Source: Mantis religiosa (lineage: Eukaryota > Arthropoda > Insecta > Mantodea > Mantidae). Taken from it: a stretch of 64,000 nucleotides of DNA. Positions within the stretch are counted from its first letter, which is position 1; every line of letters starts with the position of its first letter. A program made the position numbers and the translations under genes. The DNA is taken from NCBI GenBank assembly GCA_030765055.1, contig CM060947.1, positions 220,301,610-220,365,609 of the forward strand. The letters run 5' to 3'. The notes below the pieces were generated by a model. The model saw nothing but the letters and a program-made list of their open reading frames with translations, did no database searches and had not been told where the DNA came from. Below, piece by piece: positions 48,429 to 61,860 of the stretch.

Positions 48429-48770
48429 GAGGAAGGAAGGGATGAAGAGAGGAAGGGATGAAGGGTGGAAGGGAGAAAGGGAGGAAGGGAGAAAGTGTGG
48501 AAGGGAGAAAGTGTGGAAGGGAGGAAGGGAGGAAGGGAGGAAGGGAGGGAGGGAGGAAGTGGGTGAGTGGGTGAGTGGGTGAGTTGGGTGAGTTGGGTGA
48601 GTGGGTGAGAGGGTGAGTTGGGTGAGCTGGGTGAGTGGGTGGGTGAGAGGTTGAGTGGTTGAGTGGTTGGGTGGTTGGGTGTTTGAGTGATTGGGTGGTT
48701 GAGTGTTTGAGTGGGCGAGTGGGCGAATGGGCGAGTGGGCGAGTGAATAGGTGGGTAGGCAGGTAGGCAA
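48364..48770. repeat. Purine-rich tract: (GAAA)n grading into GGAAGGGA, GGGTGAGT and GGTTGAGT units
   Basis: Perfect GAAA repeats to about 48426, then shorter repeats of different units. Long minus-strand Pro/Ser/His-rich frames are produced by the repeat. It begins at the 3' end of the SINE. Confidence 0.95.
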
Positions 48771-48799
48771 GTAAGCAAGTAAAGTCTGGTTCAAATACC

Positions 48800-49757
48800 G
48801 GGCTGAGCGGAGTCAAAATTATATACTGAGAAGAATGTGTGTTTCAGGCTAGAATTATTAGAACCCAATATTAAAAAGTGAAAGACACACACTCAATGAT
48901 GTTAGAAGATTTACAAAAGGGAACAAATAAAGTAAAAATCTAATTTGCTGCACTGACAATTATGTTCTTTACCCACTCAAACTATACTTACAAAGCCTTC
49001 TCAAGAATAATTTTTACGGTTCCTTTTAGGAATATTTCGAATAGAGAAATACATAAATTTAAGTATCAGTCTAATTGTTTAAGAATTAGGCGTTTGTTGG
49101 TGACTTTGAAAACATGTTCTGGTTGCATGAACAGGAGAGAAGAAAAACATATGACGTGTTCATCACACAAAAGACCTCACTAATTTACTTTTGTACTTAC
49201 TATGCCTAAAAATAGTTATTATTCTGTCTACTTTATGTTAATAAATATGTGGCTTTCTAGAAATTGTTTATTACTTACCTATTTCGTTATAGAGGGAACT
49301 GGCATACTCTTCTCCTTGCATGGCCGTGAAACAAAAATAACGACTCAGTATTTCAGTACAATCTATTTGAGAATTCAAACAAAAAGCAAGGAATACTGCG
49401 AAAATTGATATTTCGTTTAATAAATTCTACATTTTTGTGAGGCAAGACTTTGTGTTTCTCTTACAGTTTATCATTTAAGAAATGGTCATTCTTGATGAAG
49501 GGGTCTGCAGAGACTATTCTAAAAAATTTCAAAATACGGGTTTCATTTTTCTTGAAAATGTGTTTAACGTGTGCAATTTTTTAACAAAATCATTGGATAA
49601 TTTTTGGAAAAATATTACTTTATATACTATTTTATGGATCTCCGTGTATCCTTGAAATAAGAAGTTTGAAATTTGGCATATAACAGACATTTCCGTTATC
49701 ATTTATGTCGCATCACCTTAACATCATCAATCATCAATCATCATATACTATCATCTA
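48800..49757. other. AT-rich sequence, nothing recognised
   Basis: No gene or known repeat seen. Confidence 0.4.
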
Positions 49758-50660
<903 letters not shown>

Positions 50661-50759
50661 CTAACTAGGTACATTTCTGTCTAGGTATCTAGGTATCTAT
50701 GTATCTAATTATCTAGGTATTTAGGTATCTAATTATATATGAATTTGTGTATTTATTTA

Positions 50760-52220
50760 TTTATTTACATCCATAATTAGCAGTAAAGCACTTTTGAATG
50801 ATTGAAATAAATTGCTAGTGACGACGAAGCAATTTATTTTACTCTTATTCTTCAAGAATTTATTAAAAGCACCAAAACGCATATTTGATTTAATTCTTGA
50901 ATGGGTTGTACATAAGCCGATCACTGTAAGGCATAGGCTTAATTGCATCATTCATTAAAAGTTCGCCTGCTCCAAACAGTGTTTCAAATTACTGAAAAGC
51001 CAAATGTATTTTTGAGGTCGTACAAAGCTTTGAAATCCTTTCATTGCAACTCTTTTGCTAAATGCCTTACACTTTGTAAAATTTCCGCTAATTTTTATAC
51101 ATACTTATTGCTGGGTGAAATGTTATTGCTTGAAAGCCCCAAAGCCTTTATTGGATTTTTACCACTGAAAGGTTTCACGTCGTGAAACAAACCTACAGAG
51201 AGGCATGGATCACAGCTATACAGACTCCTCAATGGTTCATTCGCTAGCTCTGATGAACAGCGGAAATGCAAACGAGATTCAGAATTTCTACAGCAGATGG
51301 AACCCGTGCTTTTTTACAGAGAGGCAATTAAAAATTCCATATCACTAATGGATCGGTGAAACTAACCCAACCCCCCCTTTTTGTTTTTTATTATTATTTT
51401 TAAATCTTCGTTACATATTGGTGCAACTGTCGACTATTCACGCAACTTGATGTGCTCATGTGTCAATAATAAATATGCGGCATTGCTAATTTGAGTTGAC
51501 ATCTAAATTCCTTCCCTAAAATATCGCTATATAGAAAGCAAAACATGGTATATAAATAAACGAGGTACAAATCGTCAGATGTTTGTTGCAAGTCACGCAG
51601 GGGATGGAAGGGTTCTTCGACAGGGAAGTTCCAGTACTGTAGGGACCAGATTAAGTTTCCTACGGTTAAACTAACTTTATCTGTGCAAGGCTTAGAGTAA
51701 ATTATCAGAATGAGCCTTTTATGGGATTTGGTCTTCGCAACACAAAGGACAAATGCCCAGTGGCTTTGGGTGCTTCTGTACCGAGCTCATAAAACCGTAT
51801 TTGTACCCAAAGCCATAATCTCAGCAATGGACAAGGCATGCTAATACATGCTAATCAACAGAAGGTGACTAAAAAGTTAGTTCTGTACTGCCAGAATAAA
51901 GTCACAGCTCTGAATCAGACTAATGGTTAACTTTGTAATGCCCTGCATATTTAGTTGGGAGTGTTTTGTGTCCTGAACAGTTCTAGAGGAGAATAAGTCG
52001 TACTAATGGCAATGTTATACTGTTTTACAAGCAATTAAAGTCACAAAAAGAACAAGCGTCAGCCATAATTTTACTGTTAGCTGTCGTATGTCATTAATAT
52101 GTTACAGAGTAATTGTAGACATTTAACTGACATTAACAAACTTTCCTTTCTCTTGTATTTAGTAAATATATATCGTAAACAACGAAAAGTCAAATAACAT
52201 TCAAAGGTTAATGTGGAATG
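50760..52220. other. AT-rich sequence, nothing recognised
   Basis: No convincing exon, repeat or motif. Confidence 0.4.
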
Positions 52221-52223
52221 GAT

Positions 52224-52278
52224 GATGGATAGAGTCGACATGAAAGATTCAATGCCATGGCCGGGATTTGAACCACGG
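52224..52278 (-). repeat. SINE family 4 piece, left arm of a 55-bp inverted repeat
   Basis: Exact reverse complement of 52412-52466. It covers the B box (complement of GTGGTTCAAATCCCGGCC) and about 35 bp after it. Confidence 0.95.
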
Positions 52279-52366
52279 TGTATCTCGGATGCGAGAGCCC
52301 CTAGTGGTCTACCGGGGAAATATACGAGTCAACTGGAGAATTTAATGTCAGGACGGCACGTTGAAC

Positions 52367-52535
52367 ATGGTAGCTCAATGGTTAAGAGCGACTGGACGGA
52401 AACCAGGAGATCCGTGGTTCAAATCCCGGCCATGGCATTGAATCTTTCATGTCGACTCTATCCATCAAACATCTTAGCCTATATACGGCTAGTGTGGAGA
52501 AATGATTAATTTCCATCAATTAACTAAAATAAGTT
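52367..52535 (+). repeat. tRNA-derived SINE, family 4
   Basis: ATGGTAGCTCAATGGTTAAG (A box) then GATCCGTGGTTCAAATCCCG (B box), a short body and the 3' end GGCTAGTGTGGAGAAATG. Positions 52412-52466 are the right arm of the inverted repeat. Confidence 0.8.
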
Positions 52536-53317
52536 AATGTGGAAATTTCCCCAAACAAACGGACACCGTAGAAACAAAACAAAAACTTTAGAATATACGT
52601 TTGTACCTATGTAAAAAGCAGAAAAAGTGGTTTAATACCCAATTTGGTATATGAGTTCCACATCTTCCAAATATTCAAGAAGATACACCTCAAAACAGCT
52701 CTCTCCACTACAAACACTCTTAGATCATTTTGATTTTTAAATGTGTGTAATTTAATTGTAGTGATGTCCGTTTCCGACAAATTACTGCTTATCATTGTTT
52801 TAAATTTTCAAAATCATAATTTCTCTCAGGTAAGAAATCGTTATTCCTTTTACTTTTTCCCTAAGCAAAGAGAATGGAATTTCAAAACTATGACATAACA
52901 ACCAATCCCGAACACATGTGATTATCCTTTAAGAGTATTTTATTTACCTATTTATATTTCCTATGTATTAAAATTCCCTCTACCTCTTACTTATCAATTG
53001 CACAGCATTAATTGGATATTCCTAGAATTATCTAAACATATGACATTTTAACCGACTTCCCATTCACACATTCACACGCAGAAGCACACGCGTGCTTTAC
53101 ACTAGAAAACTCGGTACACTTTCTCAGAACTTAAGAAAAACTATTCTGTATACCTGTTTAAATTTTGAGATAACTTTTGAAATATCCTATATATTTTGAG
53201 TAATTTTAGAATAGTGTCATGTCCACTTCTCTAACTGGCACAGTTAGAGATATAAGTAATAGGAAACATCCTGCCACACTGAAAAGTAGGTTCTTTAAGG
53301 TATATAATATAACCCAT

Positions 53318-53643
53318 GGCGCGACAGCCCTTAGAGGGCCAAGGCCTACCAACCCGACTGCCGGCCTCACGCCCACTTACGCACGGAGAGGTGGACCATC
53401 ATCCAACCGATACGGGGAGGAGATGTGGTCAGCATCTCGGCATCCCCCAGCCGGAATGTTGGTTTTCGTGACCAGGGCCGCTTACCTAGCGCAAGCTCCT
53501 CACTTTCCTCACGATGCTGAGTGGGCACCGGTCCTATACCCGGGACTTAAAATCCCCACCACATGGGTGGGATCGAACCCGGGCCGCTTTCCGTGGCCAG
53601 GGACCAAGGCATGCTGCCTTAGCCCGCTACGCCACTGTGCAGG
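53318..53643 (-). repeat. tRNA-derived SINE, family 3
   Basis: The minus strand begins GTGGCGTAGCGGGCTAAGGC (A box region) and has CCCGGGTTCGATCCCACCC (B box), followed by a GC-rich body. Much richer in GC than its surroundings, so it is a young or well conserved copy. Confidence 0.8.
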
Positions 53644-54657
53644 ACTCTTTAAGGTATAATATACATTAAATATATTTCTTTTTCTGAATATCCGTTGTAT
53701 TTTGTTTGAACATTCTGATGCTTTTGCTTGTAAAATGGAAAGTCGATATCGCTATTTCCTTTCCTCGTCGTGGAAACAGAATGGAATTTGAAAGCCATGA
53801 ACTATTGATCATCACTGAAATTATTTGAGTGTTACTAAGCCAATGGCATTTCCATATTCCTATTTTACCTACAAGGAAATATGTTAAAAAACTGTATTTT
53901 TTTAAACATAACTGTTTTTCTTGAATAACGATAGGCAGATGGCAGAATAACCGCCATTACCATTAGTTTGTCGAATAATGAACAGAGACGCTAACATATC
54001 AGACTTTTCTTCACCATGTTCGTAACATGCTCACGCTATTCTCAACAAAGGTTTTGTATCTGAAGAGAAAGCATCATCGGCGACAAAATTTGTGATTCAT
54101 GCGGGTTGTGGTCCAGGCACAGTGCATCATCGGCAATTAGCGTGCTAATGGACACGGGTGACGTGGTTCATCGCCTCCTACATTGTTCACTTTTTGAGTG
54201 CAGACCGCCCGCCGCTATGCAATTAGCATGCTGGTTACAATTTAATTATGGTATGACACACATTAATTAAAAACGCACACACTTCGCTAAAGCGTTTAAC
54301 TTCACCCAACCATTCTCTCAAATGACGAATGGCAATGTTGCCCTTTCTTTCTGACTTTTTTGTTGGAATTATAAAAACTCTTCCGACTGTGAAAATGCGT
54401 TGCGTCAACTCGACGTGTTCGCTGGCCAGAAATTTGGTGTTCAAACACAACTCTCTAGTACACTTTCATTTCAACCCTCGTTTCTGTCGTGGCATGAGCC
54501 AATTATAGCAGTATATATGTTCATCAATGCGATCATCTCAGATAAATACATTAAAACACGCAAAAAGTATTTGATGGTGTATAATCAATCATATGTAGTA
54601 ACAGTGCCATCTCTTTCCATTATTCCTCCACATTCGTCCATTGTGTATTACATTAGA

Positions 54658-55951
54658 CGAGGGCTGTTCAATAAAGAATGATCATAATGTTTTACGGTCA
54701 TAACTTTTCGTACTAAAATTCAAACTTATTATATTCTGTTAGCTTAATGTGAAACAAAAATGCTGTAATAGTATCATTGTTGGTACTACTGGTTCCCGCC
54801 TGTGAGAACCAGGCAAGTTCACATGTCCAGTATCACCTAACGCTGCAATGGAAGTAACACGCGAGGAACAATATCGGCTTTGAAATTCTGCTTTCGTCTC
54901 AAGAACCTTCAGTTGAGGCCTATACAATGTTACAGGAGGCCTATGGAGAGTCTGTTCTTCCCTACAGAACAGCTTGAAGGTGGTTTAAAATGTTTAAAGA
55001 GGGGAGACAATCAATTTCAAAGGAAGGTGGACCCGGTGCTCCAGTTACTGCTCTACGGAAGAAAACATCAACACTGCTGCTGCCATTGTGAGAGAGGATC
55101 GACTAATTACCTTAAGACCATTTTCCAAAATACTGAACATTTCATTGGGTACCACCCAAAAGTATGTGACAGAAACATTACACATGAGACGTGTTTGTGC
55201 CCGATGGGTTCCAAGATTGTTGATTCCCGAACAAAAGGACATTCGCGCATGCAGTTAAAGTTGACGTTAGAGGAATATCCACAGTTTCTTTCACAAGTAA
55301 TCACTGCTGATGGAACTTGGCTACATCATTTTGATCCTGAGAACAAACAGCAACGCTTAGTGTTGACATTTCCTTCACCACTAACCCCCCAAAAAGCAGA
55401 AGTGGTTGCTTCTGCTGGGACAGTTATAGTCATCTCATTCTTTGATATTCGTGGAATGGTTTAGCAGCATGCTGTACCTGCACAAACATCAGTAGTTGGA
55501 CAATACTACAGGGATGTCCTGAAAACATTGCAAGTCCATATCAGGCGCAAAAGACCACATTTCCGTGAAGCAGGCAGGATGCTGCACCACGATAACGCGG
55601 CTGCATATTGCCAATGTTGTTGATGACTATCTTGCAAAAATCAACGTGAAGTGCATCTCTCACCCTCCGTATTTAAGCCCCATGTGACTTTTTCCTATTC
55701 CCTAACTTGGAGAAACGCCTTCGTGGGAGGCATTATCCATCATCAGAAGCAGTGCTGAAGGCCGCGGAGGTGATTTTGAAGGATCTCTCAAAACTGGTTT
55801 CCAGCATGTCTTTGAAGACTGTCAGAAACGCTGGGACAAGTGCATCGCATTCAGGGGAGACTGTTTTGAGACGGACCACCAAAATAATGAAATGACTGAT
55901 GGTACGTTGTCAAAAAAATAAGTGTGATCATTCTTTATTGAACAACCCTCG
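54658..55951 (+). mobile_element. Mariner element, copy C (longest copy)
   Basis: 1294 bp, close to the usual 1.3 kb. Left end CGAGGGCTGTTCAATAAAG; right end, complement, CGAGGGTTGTTCAATAAAG, followed by TA (55952-55953). The left TA is not adjacent: TAGA separates it from the repeat. It serves as the reference for the deletions in copies A and B. Confidence 0.92.
54848..55915 (+). pseudogene. Mariner transposase, full length but frameshifted
   Basis: ATG at 54848 starts MEVTREEQY. Segments in several frames follow. KTIFQNTEHFIGYHPK belongs to the linker; ITADGTWLHHFDPENKQQ carries the first catalytic Asp; the MLHHDNA region the second. Around 55670 the sequence equivalent to YSPDLAPCD has lost about 8 bases, destroying the third catalytic motif. 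The C-terminal KRLRGRHYPSSEAVLKAAE is intact in frame 55707-55895. Not functional. Confidence 0.88.
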
Positions 55952-56104
55952 TACATTCGTCCATCTAGTATTATCACAATAAAAATGACTGCCCAGATAC
56001 GACTTCCGCTTATTTTGTTTTTATTGCACTACATGATGGTTGTTAATATTTCACTAGGAATACAAGTTTTCAGGTGCTCTAATGTAGATATGTGTGAAAA
56101 AATT

Positions 56105-56340
56105 AACTGTCAACTGCCGTGCTAGGGGTACCGGTTTCGATTCTCAGCGGTGGGCGTGGGGATTTTTCTCCGACCAAGATAATTCCTAATCTTCCCCAGA
56201 GTCTGGAAGTATGAAAGAGAGTGTGAATGTGTGCGTGATATAATGATTAAAATACCCAACGAATAGGAATTTACACCTTCGATATGTTCCAGAGGAGAAC
56301 GGCCGCTGACATGATCATTCAGTTAAAGGCGGGGTATAAA
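56105..56340 (+). repeat. tRNA-derived SINE-like unit, family 6
   Basis: GGTACCGGTTTCGATTCTCAGC is a B-box-like sequence. The body includes GTGTGCGTGATATAATGATTA and GAGAACGGCCGCTGACATGA. Single copy in this window, so family status is inferred from the B box only. Confidence 0.45.
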
Positions 56341-57645
56341 TGGAACAAATTAAAAAAAACTGTCAAATACATTCCAAACAAGGCAAATTCATTCAATATC
56401 TCCAAAAGAGTGATATGAAGATCTTCAAGATACTCTCTCTTTTCTGAAGGAACCTTTTCGGCGAAACTTAAATGTTTGTCATTTTTTATTCTCTCAAAAA
56501 TATCTCCAACGTTTTGGGATAAGATACTCAGGAATACTTATATGTAAATAAAATGTACATCTTGAAATTTATTAGAATAGGTTGTGAATTAATATTCATT
56601 ATGTATAACCTTTTTAGAGCTGGTTAACTGTTAGAGACGCGTAGAGTTTTTACTCTATAAAATATGTAGATGCCAATAAAGGAACAAATCTATCAAATGT
56701 AAAACATTCGAAGACATTTCTTCTAATAGTTTGATTTTCAAATAAAAATTTTCTATTCCTAATTCATTTTTCGCTTTTACTTCCTATATCATGTTTTTAA
56801 CAATAGAAAAGTATAATATTCCATTTAGAAATTTGCTATACCAATTTTATAAAACTAAAGACTTTTATAAAACTGTTTGCTGCCTGTGTAAGTGTGTGTT
56901 AGTGTATGTGCGCGCGAGTGCAACTCTGAATAACCTTATTCTAAAAACAAAATTTATTTAAATTCGAAACTTGAAAAATAAGTTCAGTTTCCAATAAGTT
57001 TCCAAAAAACCGGACTAAAACATTCTTCAAAGAACCCTCTGTACCTTAACTCCTCTTTTCATGAAAATGTGGACATTTTTATTTCACAGAAAATGAAATG
57101 ATGTTTATTTATTTACCACTATTTAAGCTATTTCATACCTCATAAATATACATGTTCAAATTTCTGGAATAATTAAGTGTTGCCTTTGAATCTTAGTATA
57201 TAAATACACCTTTATTATATGTAAGCCTAAGTTCTCTTCATTTCGAATGACTTTCCTACAACTAGTAAACCGTTAGAAAGATCGAGAGGTGGTACGCATT
57301 CGACAGGTCTAGGTTGGAATTCCGCAGCCAACCTTCCTGACAAGTTTAAGCAAATAAAACAAAATAAAATAACACCTGTAATGGTGAATACCACTGACAA
57401 TTCCATTAAATGTGAACTGTTCCACTGAAGTTCTACATATTTCACGGAAGAAAATATTTAAGCTGGTTTGTGTATTTAACATCTTCAGCCATTTATTCTC
57501 TCAGTTTTTATGTACATTTCCTTCTTTCTCACTCTCTCTAGCTCTTCTATATTTTATTTCAGCAGCTATCGAATTTTCAATTTCCATTCCAACTGTTTTG
57601 CATCCTTAGGACAAGATAAAAGTTGTTATTTTTTATTGTTTGCAG
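56341..57645. other. Probable intron, 3' part
   Basis: AT-rich. Ends with a pyrimidine-rich tract and the acceptor TTTATTGTTTGCAG at 57632-57645. Confidence 0.45.
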
Positions 57646-58254
57646 ATGACGCTTGAGCTGAGACAAGGCAACAAATCTGTAAAGGAAGACCCAGGAACCT
57701 GGACATTCAAAGTGAAGCATTCCGCTAACTCCTCCAAGGTGGCTGACGACAACGCCCTACCTGCTTATCGACCTAAAGACGAGATTGTTACGATACTCCG
57801 TGCCCCAGTTAACGATACATTGCAACAGGTGGAGTCGGACAACTTCAGCAAACTGGAGGGCCCTTCTGTCCCAGATGAGGCGTCCATAACTTCCCACTTG
57901 GGAGAGGATGAGGAAAGTAAAGCGGCTGTTCCAGACCAGCTTGCAGCTCCTCAACTGGAAGAGGATACAGGGAAAGTGTTCGATACTCGAGAAAGTGTAC
58001 AAGCTCAAAGGGACAGAATCTTGCGTGGGGTCGAGAGAGAAGAACCTGCTTCTAAAGAAAGGGAAATACGCGGTCAAGTGCTGAGGAGTCATGAGGTTTC
58101 TGACGAACAGGAAGAGTACAACAGCAATGATGATGACGATGATGAAGAAGAAAGTGATGAAGAGATGGATAGCGAAGCTGAGAGAATTATGAACTGGTAT
58201 CCGAGATCACGAGTTTTGACTACGAGGAATAATGGATACAAACTTTTCCCTGGG
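57646..58254 (+). CDS. Internal coding exon: acidic, disordered domain of the candidate secreted protein
   Basis: A 609-bp open exon (203 codons, phase 0 at both ends) bordered by TTGTTTGCAG|ATG and CCTGGG|GTAAGC, both near consensus. It begins MTLELRQGNKSVKEDPGTWT, then TFKVKHSANSSKVADDNALP. It then becomes rich in Glu, Asp and Ser, with an acidic run NSNDDDDDEEESDEEMDSE before ERIMNWYPRSRVL and GYKLFPG. One possible N-glycosylation site (VNDT) is visible. Joined to 35671-35814 it gives ...ARIGDLE|MTLELRQ without a frame change. I do not recognise the family. The start Met could also be an initiation site in another transcript. Confidence 0.7.
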
Positions 58255-58255
58255 G

Positions 58256-58845
58256 TAAGCTGCAATCTGAAAAAAAGTGTTGGATCGCATGACTTACTCT
58301 ACTAAATCTTATTAGACTGTCCTTTAAGACCCTTTTCCTCTGTCTTTTGTTTTTTATGAATCTGCTGCCAGATGTATGCCTTCTGTTTTCTTTCTTTTTT
58401 TATTTAATTTGCTTCCGTTATTGTGGGGAACTTTAGAATCATCCATCAATAAATTTATGATTTGAAGTACTTGTACAATAACAACAGCAATAAGGAGCGT
58501 AATCTGCGCGTGTCTCTAAAATGCTGAAGGAAAGTTCCGTTTCCACTATCGGCAAGTGTATGCTCCTTCTTTCCGTGCTAAGAACTGCCAATAAGGAATA
58601 TAACTGCCAAATTTTAAGCTTATTATTTTCATTTAAAAGAGAACTTTTGCTCTGTTATTTGTTAAACTCTAGCAAACGTTTTTCTTTCTAATTTTCAAAA
58701 TTGGCAATCGTGTTTGCTTTTCACAGACACCTATATGGCTCATGATTCTTATTCTCTGACTAAATTATAGCTCATGCATTTCCGTTCTTCCAAATATCTG
58801 CTTCATGAATTAGAAACATTACCTTGTGCAATGACGTGTCACATG
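58256..58845. other. Sequence downstream of the exon, no further exon found
   Basis: AT-rich; probably the next intron. No exon with both splice sites recognised up to the end of the window. Confidence 0.4.
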
Positions 58846-58847
58846 TA

Positions 58848-59010
58848 TTCTCCTCCTCCTCCTCCTCCTCTCCCTCCTCCTCCTCCTCCTCCTCCTCCTC
58901 CTCCTCCACCTCCTCCTCATCCTCCTCCTCTTCCTCCTCCTTTCCCTTCTCCTCCTCCTTCTTCTTCTTCTTCTTCTTCTTCTTATTCTTATTCTTCTTC
59001 TTCTTCTACT
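58848..59010. repeat. (TCC)n then (TTC)n low-complexity tract
   Basis: CTC/TCC units to about 58945, grading into TTC and TTA/TTC, then ACTACT units. Pro- or Ser-rich frames here are artefacts. Confidence 0.95.
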
Positions 59011-59074
59011 ACTGCAACTACTAGTACGCGTACTACTTTACGTATTTATTCCTTTAACCTGTTTTGACATCAAT

Positions 59075-59600
59075 AGATCGAGTTTATCAATCTGGCGCAT
59101 AGTCTTCCAACTGTCCTTCTGCCTTTCGGTTGGAATTGAAGTAATACCTGTGCCAGTCTATTTTGTGACATCCTTTCTAAGTGTTCTAACCAGTTATTTC
59201 TTATCTGAATTATTCTTTCCTTTATGTTTATTATGTTTAATTCGAATCTAATATCATTATTATGTTCTTTATCCGAAAGCACATATATCCTGCTACGGTA
59301 CGTAAGAATTTCATTTTAGCTGCTTTTGTCCTTCTTCTATATGATCTTACAATTTTTACAGACATAAGTTAACATGGGAACTGCCATAGTTTTATATAAT
59401 TGTAATTAAGTTGTTTTTAATGTTTTATTTCTCAATGTTCTTACTCTTCCACACATGTTATAGTACAGAATATGTTATTTTTATGTTAATATCACTATTT
59501 TGACCATACCATACATTAAATCTCAGTTAGTTAAAATCATTTACCGGTTCTACTATTTCATTATTTATTACTAAGTTACATCTTAAGTGGTTTGTAAGAA
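59075..59600 (-). pseudogene. LINE reverse transcriptase, C-terminal remnant
   Basis: Reading on the minus strand: VINNEIVEPVNDFN, then RVRTLRNKTLKT, LQLYKTMAVPMLTYVC, MKFLRTVAGY and, from 59282, LDSNIINI-like text ending NWLEHLERMSQNRLAQ and PKGRRTVGRL. The order equals the last 200 residues of the LINE at 17400-17943 (NYLG..., FYKVIAVPILTYG, WKEHVERM, GRRSLGRP). Several stops and frameshifts; 5' truncated. Confidence 0.8.
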
Positions 59601-59609
59601 AAATTAAGG

Positions 59610-60074
59610 ACACCATGTTAACGATCAATCTTAAATATATCTGTCTTAAAATCGTTTGGAAAAATATTAACTATTCATGGGGATACAATCTGCATTAGCT
59701 TTATTGTGCTGATATATTTAAGAAAATATAAGACTAAATATTTAAAGAATTTAACTGATGCTCAAATATTTATAATCAATTATATAGCCTAAATAAATAA
59801 AGCGTTTCATAAGATTTACATTATTCTTAACTGTATGTCTCTTGCAATGTTAAGACACACAGACAAAAAGCTTCTTACATTGTTTTATTCTAAAACAAAT
59901 GACAGAGATAACAAAATACTGAAACACCATTTAATTTGTATTTTGAGATACGTGATGCTACTTTTAACTGTATTTTAAGTCACTGATCAGTTTAAATATT
60001 TAGAGTTTGTATACATAGGAGGTATTACCTATCTGTTTTTTGCAAAATAATAGTGTGGAATCCACTATATATGC
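59610..60074. other. AT-rich sequence between LINE and hAT remnants
   Basis: Nothing recognised. Confidence 0.4.
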
Positions 60075-61860
60075 AGTTAATTTTGCATTTACGCATTATT
60101 ATATGTTTCAGAGTTTCAATTTTTATTTGAGGTTTTTCAGCAGTCCACGAGTTATTCGTTATCGAAAACACACTCTCAGTGGGTGCATTTATGGCTGAAA
60201 AGATACTGAATTCAACAATATCACATGCTGGAGAAAAGGGTATTAACTTTTCCTGAAAATCTTTGACTGCTTCAGCCCATCTTAAATCAATCCTATAATG
60301 AGCAGTGTTCTATTCTGTCAAATTTTCAGCTGCAGCATACACTTTTACATTTACAACTTCATCAAGGATATAAGAATCATCTATTTGCTTTCCCATCAGT
60401 TTGCGGATAGTTTTAAGCTATTCTGAACTTTATTCCACTCAATTACTCAATTAAGTCTGGTCCAGTCGTAATTACTGATTTCAGTTATAGGAAAAGACCA
60501 CTACTCAATAAATTACATGCAAGTTGAATAAAATGAAGATACTTTTATCATAAATTGGAAATACATGGACCTACTAATCCACTCTCTTCAAGATTCTTTA
60601 GTTTTGGCTGAACTACAAGAGACAAAATGGCACACTTCTTTTGATCATTCAATTTTTGTTTAAGCTCTTTAATCAACGTTGAACCTTAAACCATAGAAAT
60701 ATGTTCGAGTAAATGAACAAAATTATTAAATACAAGCTAGCAGACTATACACAAAATAGAACCGTATTTCAGAGAGAGGATCATCAAAACACAAACTAGT
60801 GATTGTAGGAAACTTTTCTTTTGACTCAAATTAAGATTTTAAACCAGGATAAGGTTAAGTATACGTTTTACAGCTGGCAACAAAGAAAGCTATCTACTTT
60901 TACTATTTAAAAGCAGTCTTGAATACTGTATTTCCACAAAGTCACAGAGATATCCATAAAGATTTTTCGCGCACTTATATATGTACAGGTACGAACATAT
61001 AGCTATTTTCTGTACAACACTCGCTATACAATTTGGTAAATAGCCTAATGCAATTGCAACAGTCAATCACTAGGTGTGCAAAGCAACCTACACGTAAAAT
61101 AAAATTGGTTTGCTTAAGGAATTGTGAAGAACAGGTTAAACATTGTTTTTACCTTTTCTTGCTGCTTCTCTAAAACTGCATTTAGTATTTCCAGTACATA
61201 AACTTAAAACTTTAGCTTCAATTCACTTAAAGTCGAAAATATATGAGGCTACAATCTCGACTGTCTCACCGCACTGTTCAAAGTCCAGTACTTTTACTTG
61301 CCCTCCATTAACAAGAAGAAAATAGTGTACAAATAATGGAGACAGCTTTGTAGATTTCCGACTGGAAAAATCTGTGTACACTTTGATGTAATTCATTTAC
61401 TTGATCCAAGTGTTTCCGTAGCTCTGAAACCGCGTAAGGTCTGATCACATTGATGACAATTGCTACCTACTTTGCTCCTGCATATGAATATTGGGGTTCA
61501 AAATACTTCTTAATCATTGTCCAAGTACACTGTGTTGATCCAAAAGACTGATTATGAATTACTAGTGAAATACAAAACGCTTCTGCTGCTGCAATAATTT
61601 TTTATTTGTGTCCGAAACCTTATTTTTGAAAAATGTGGAAATGGATGCAGTGCATGCAGTTACATTAGTTGACGATTTATGTTTTTCCGTTTGTAAATGG
61701 GGTATTATTTTGGCCTTACCACTGTTTACAATCTAAAAAATTACAAAAAATTATTGAAAATATTTGTCACGCCTGTCTTGCCCCTTTTGATGAAAAGACA
61801 TGGAGTCTATAGTTTGGAATTTCGATGCCATCCCGAAAAAGTGACTGTAGCAGAGAACTC
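60075..61860 (-). pseudogene. hAT-superfamily transposase remnant
   Basis: Several translated pieces on the minus strand lie in the order of a hAT transposase. An N-terminal zinc-finger-like end IPHLQTEKHKSSTN is near 61700-61660. FLLVNGGQVKVLDFEQCGET is near 61320-61260. KLNDQKKCAILSLVVQPKL is near 60660-60600. LDEVVNVKVYAAAENLTE is near 60370-60316. The C-terminal dimerisation motif NAPTESVFSITNNSWTAEK is near 60190-60135. The last is the strongest match (usual pattern NAPVERVFS...W). Stops and frameshifts are frequent, so it is an old dead copy. Ends and target duplication were not found. Confidence 0.75.

Noticed and set aside
48310..48816. Pro/Ser/His-rich minus-strand frames of 140-170 codons
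   Set aside because: All arise from the GAAA and GGGTGAGT purine-rich repeat.
58774..59067. Poly-Pro / poly-Ser frames after the acidic exon
   Set aside because: Produced by TCC and TTC repeats; no splice support.
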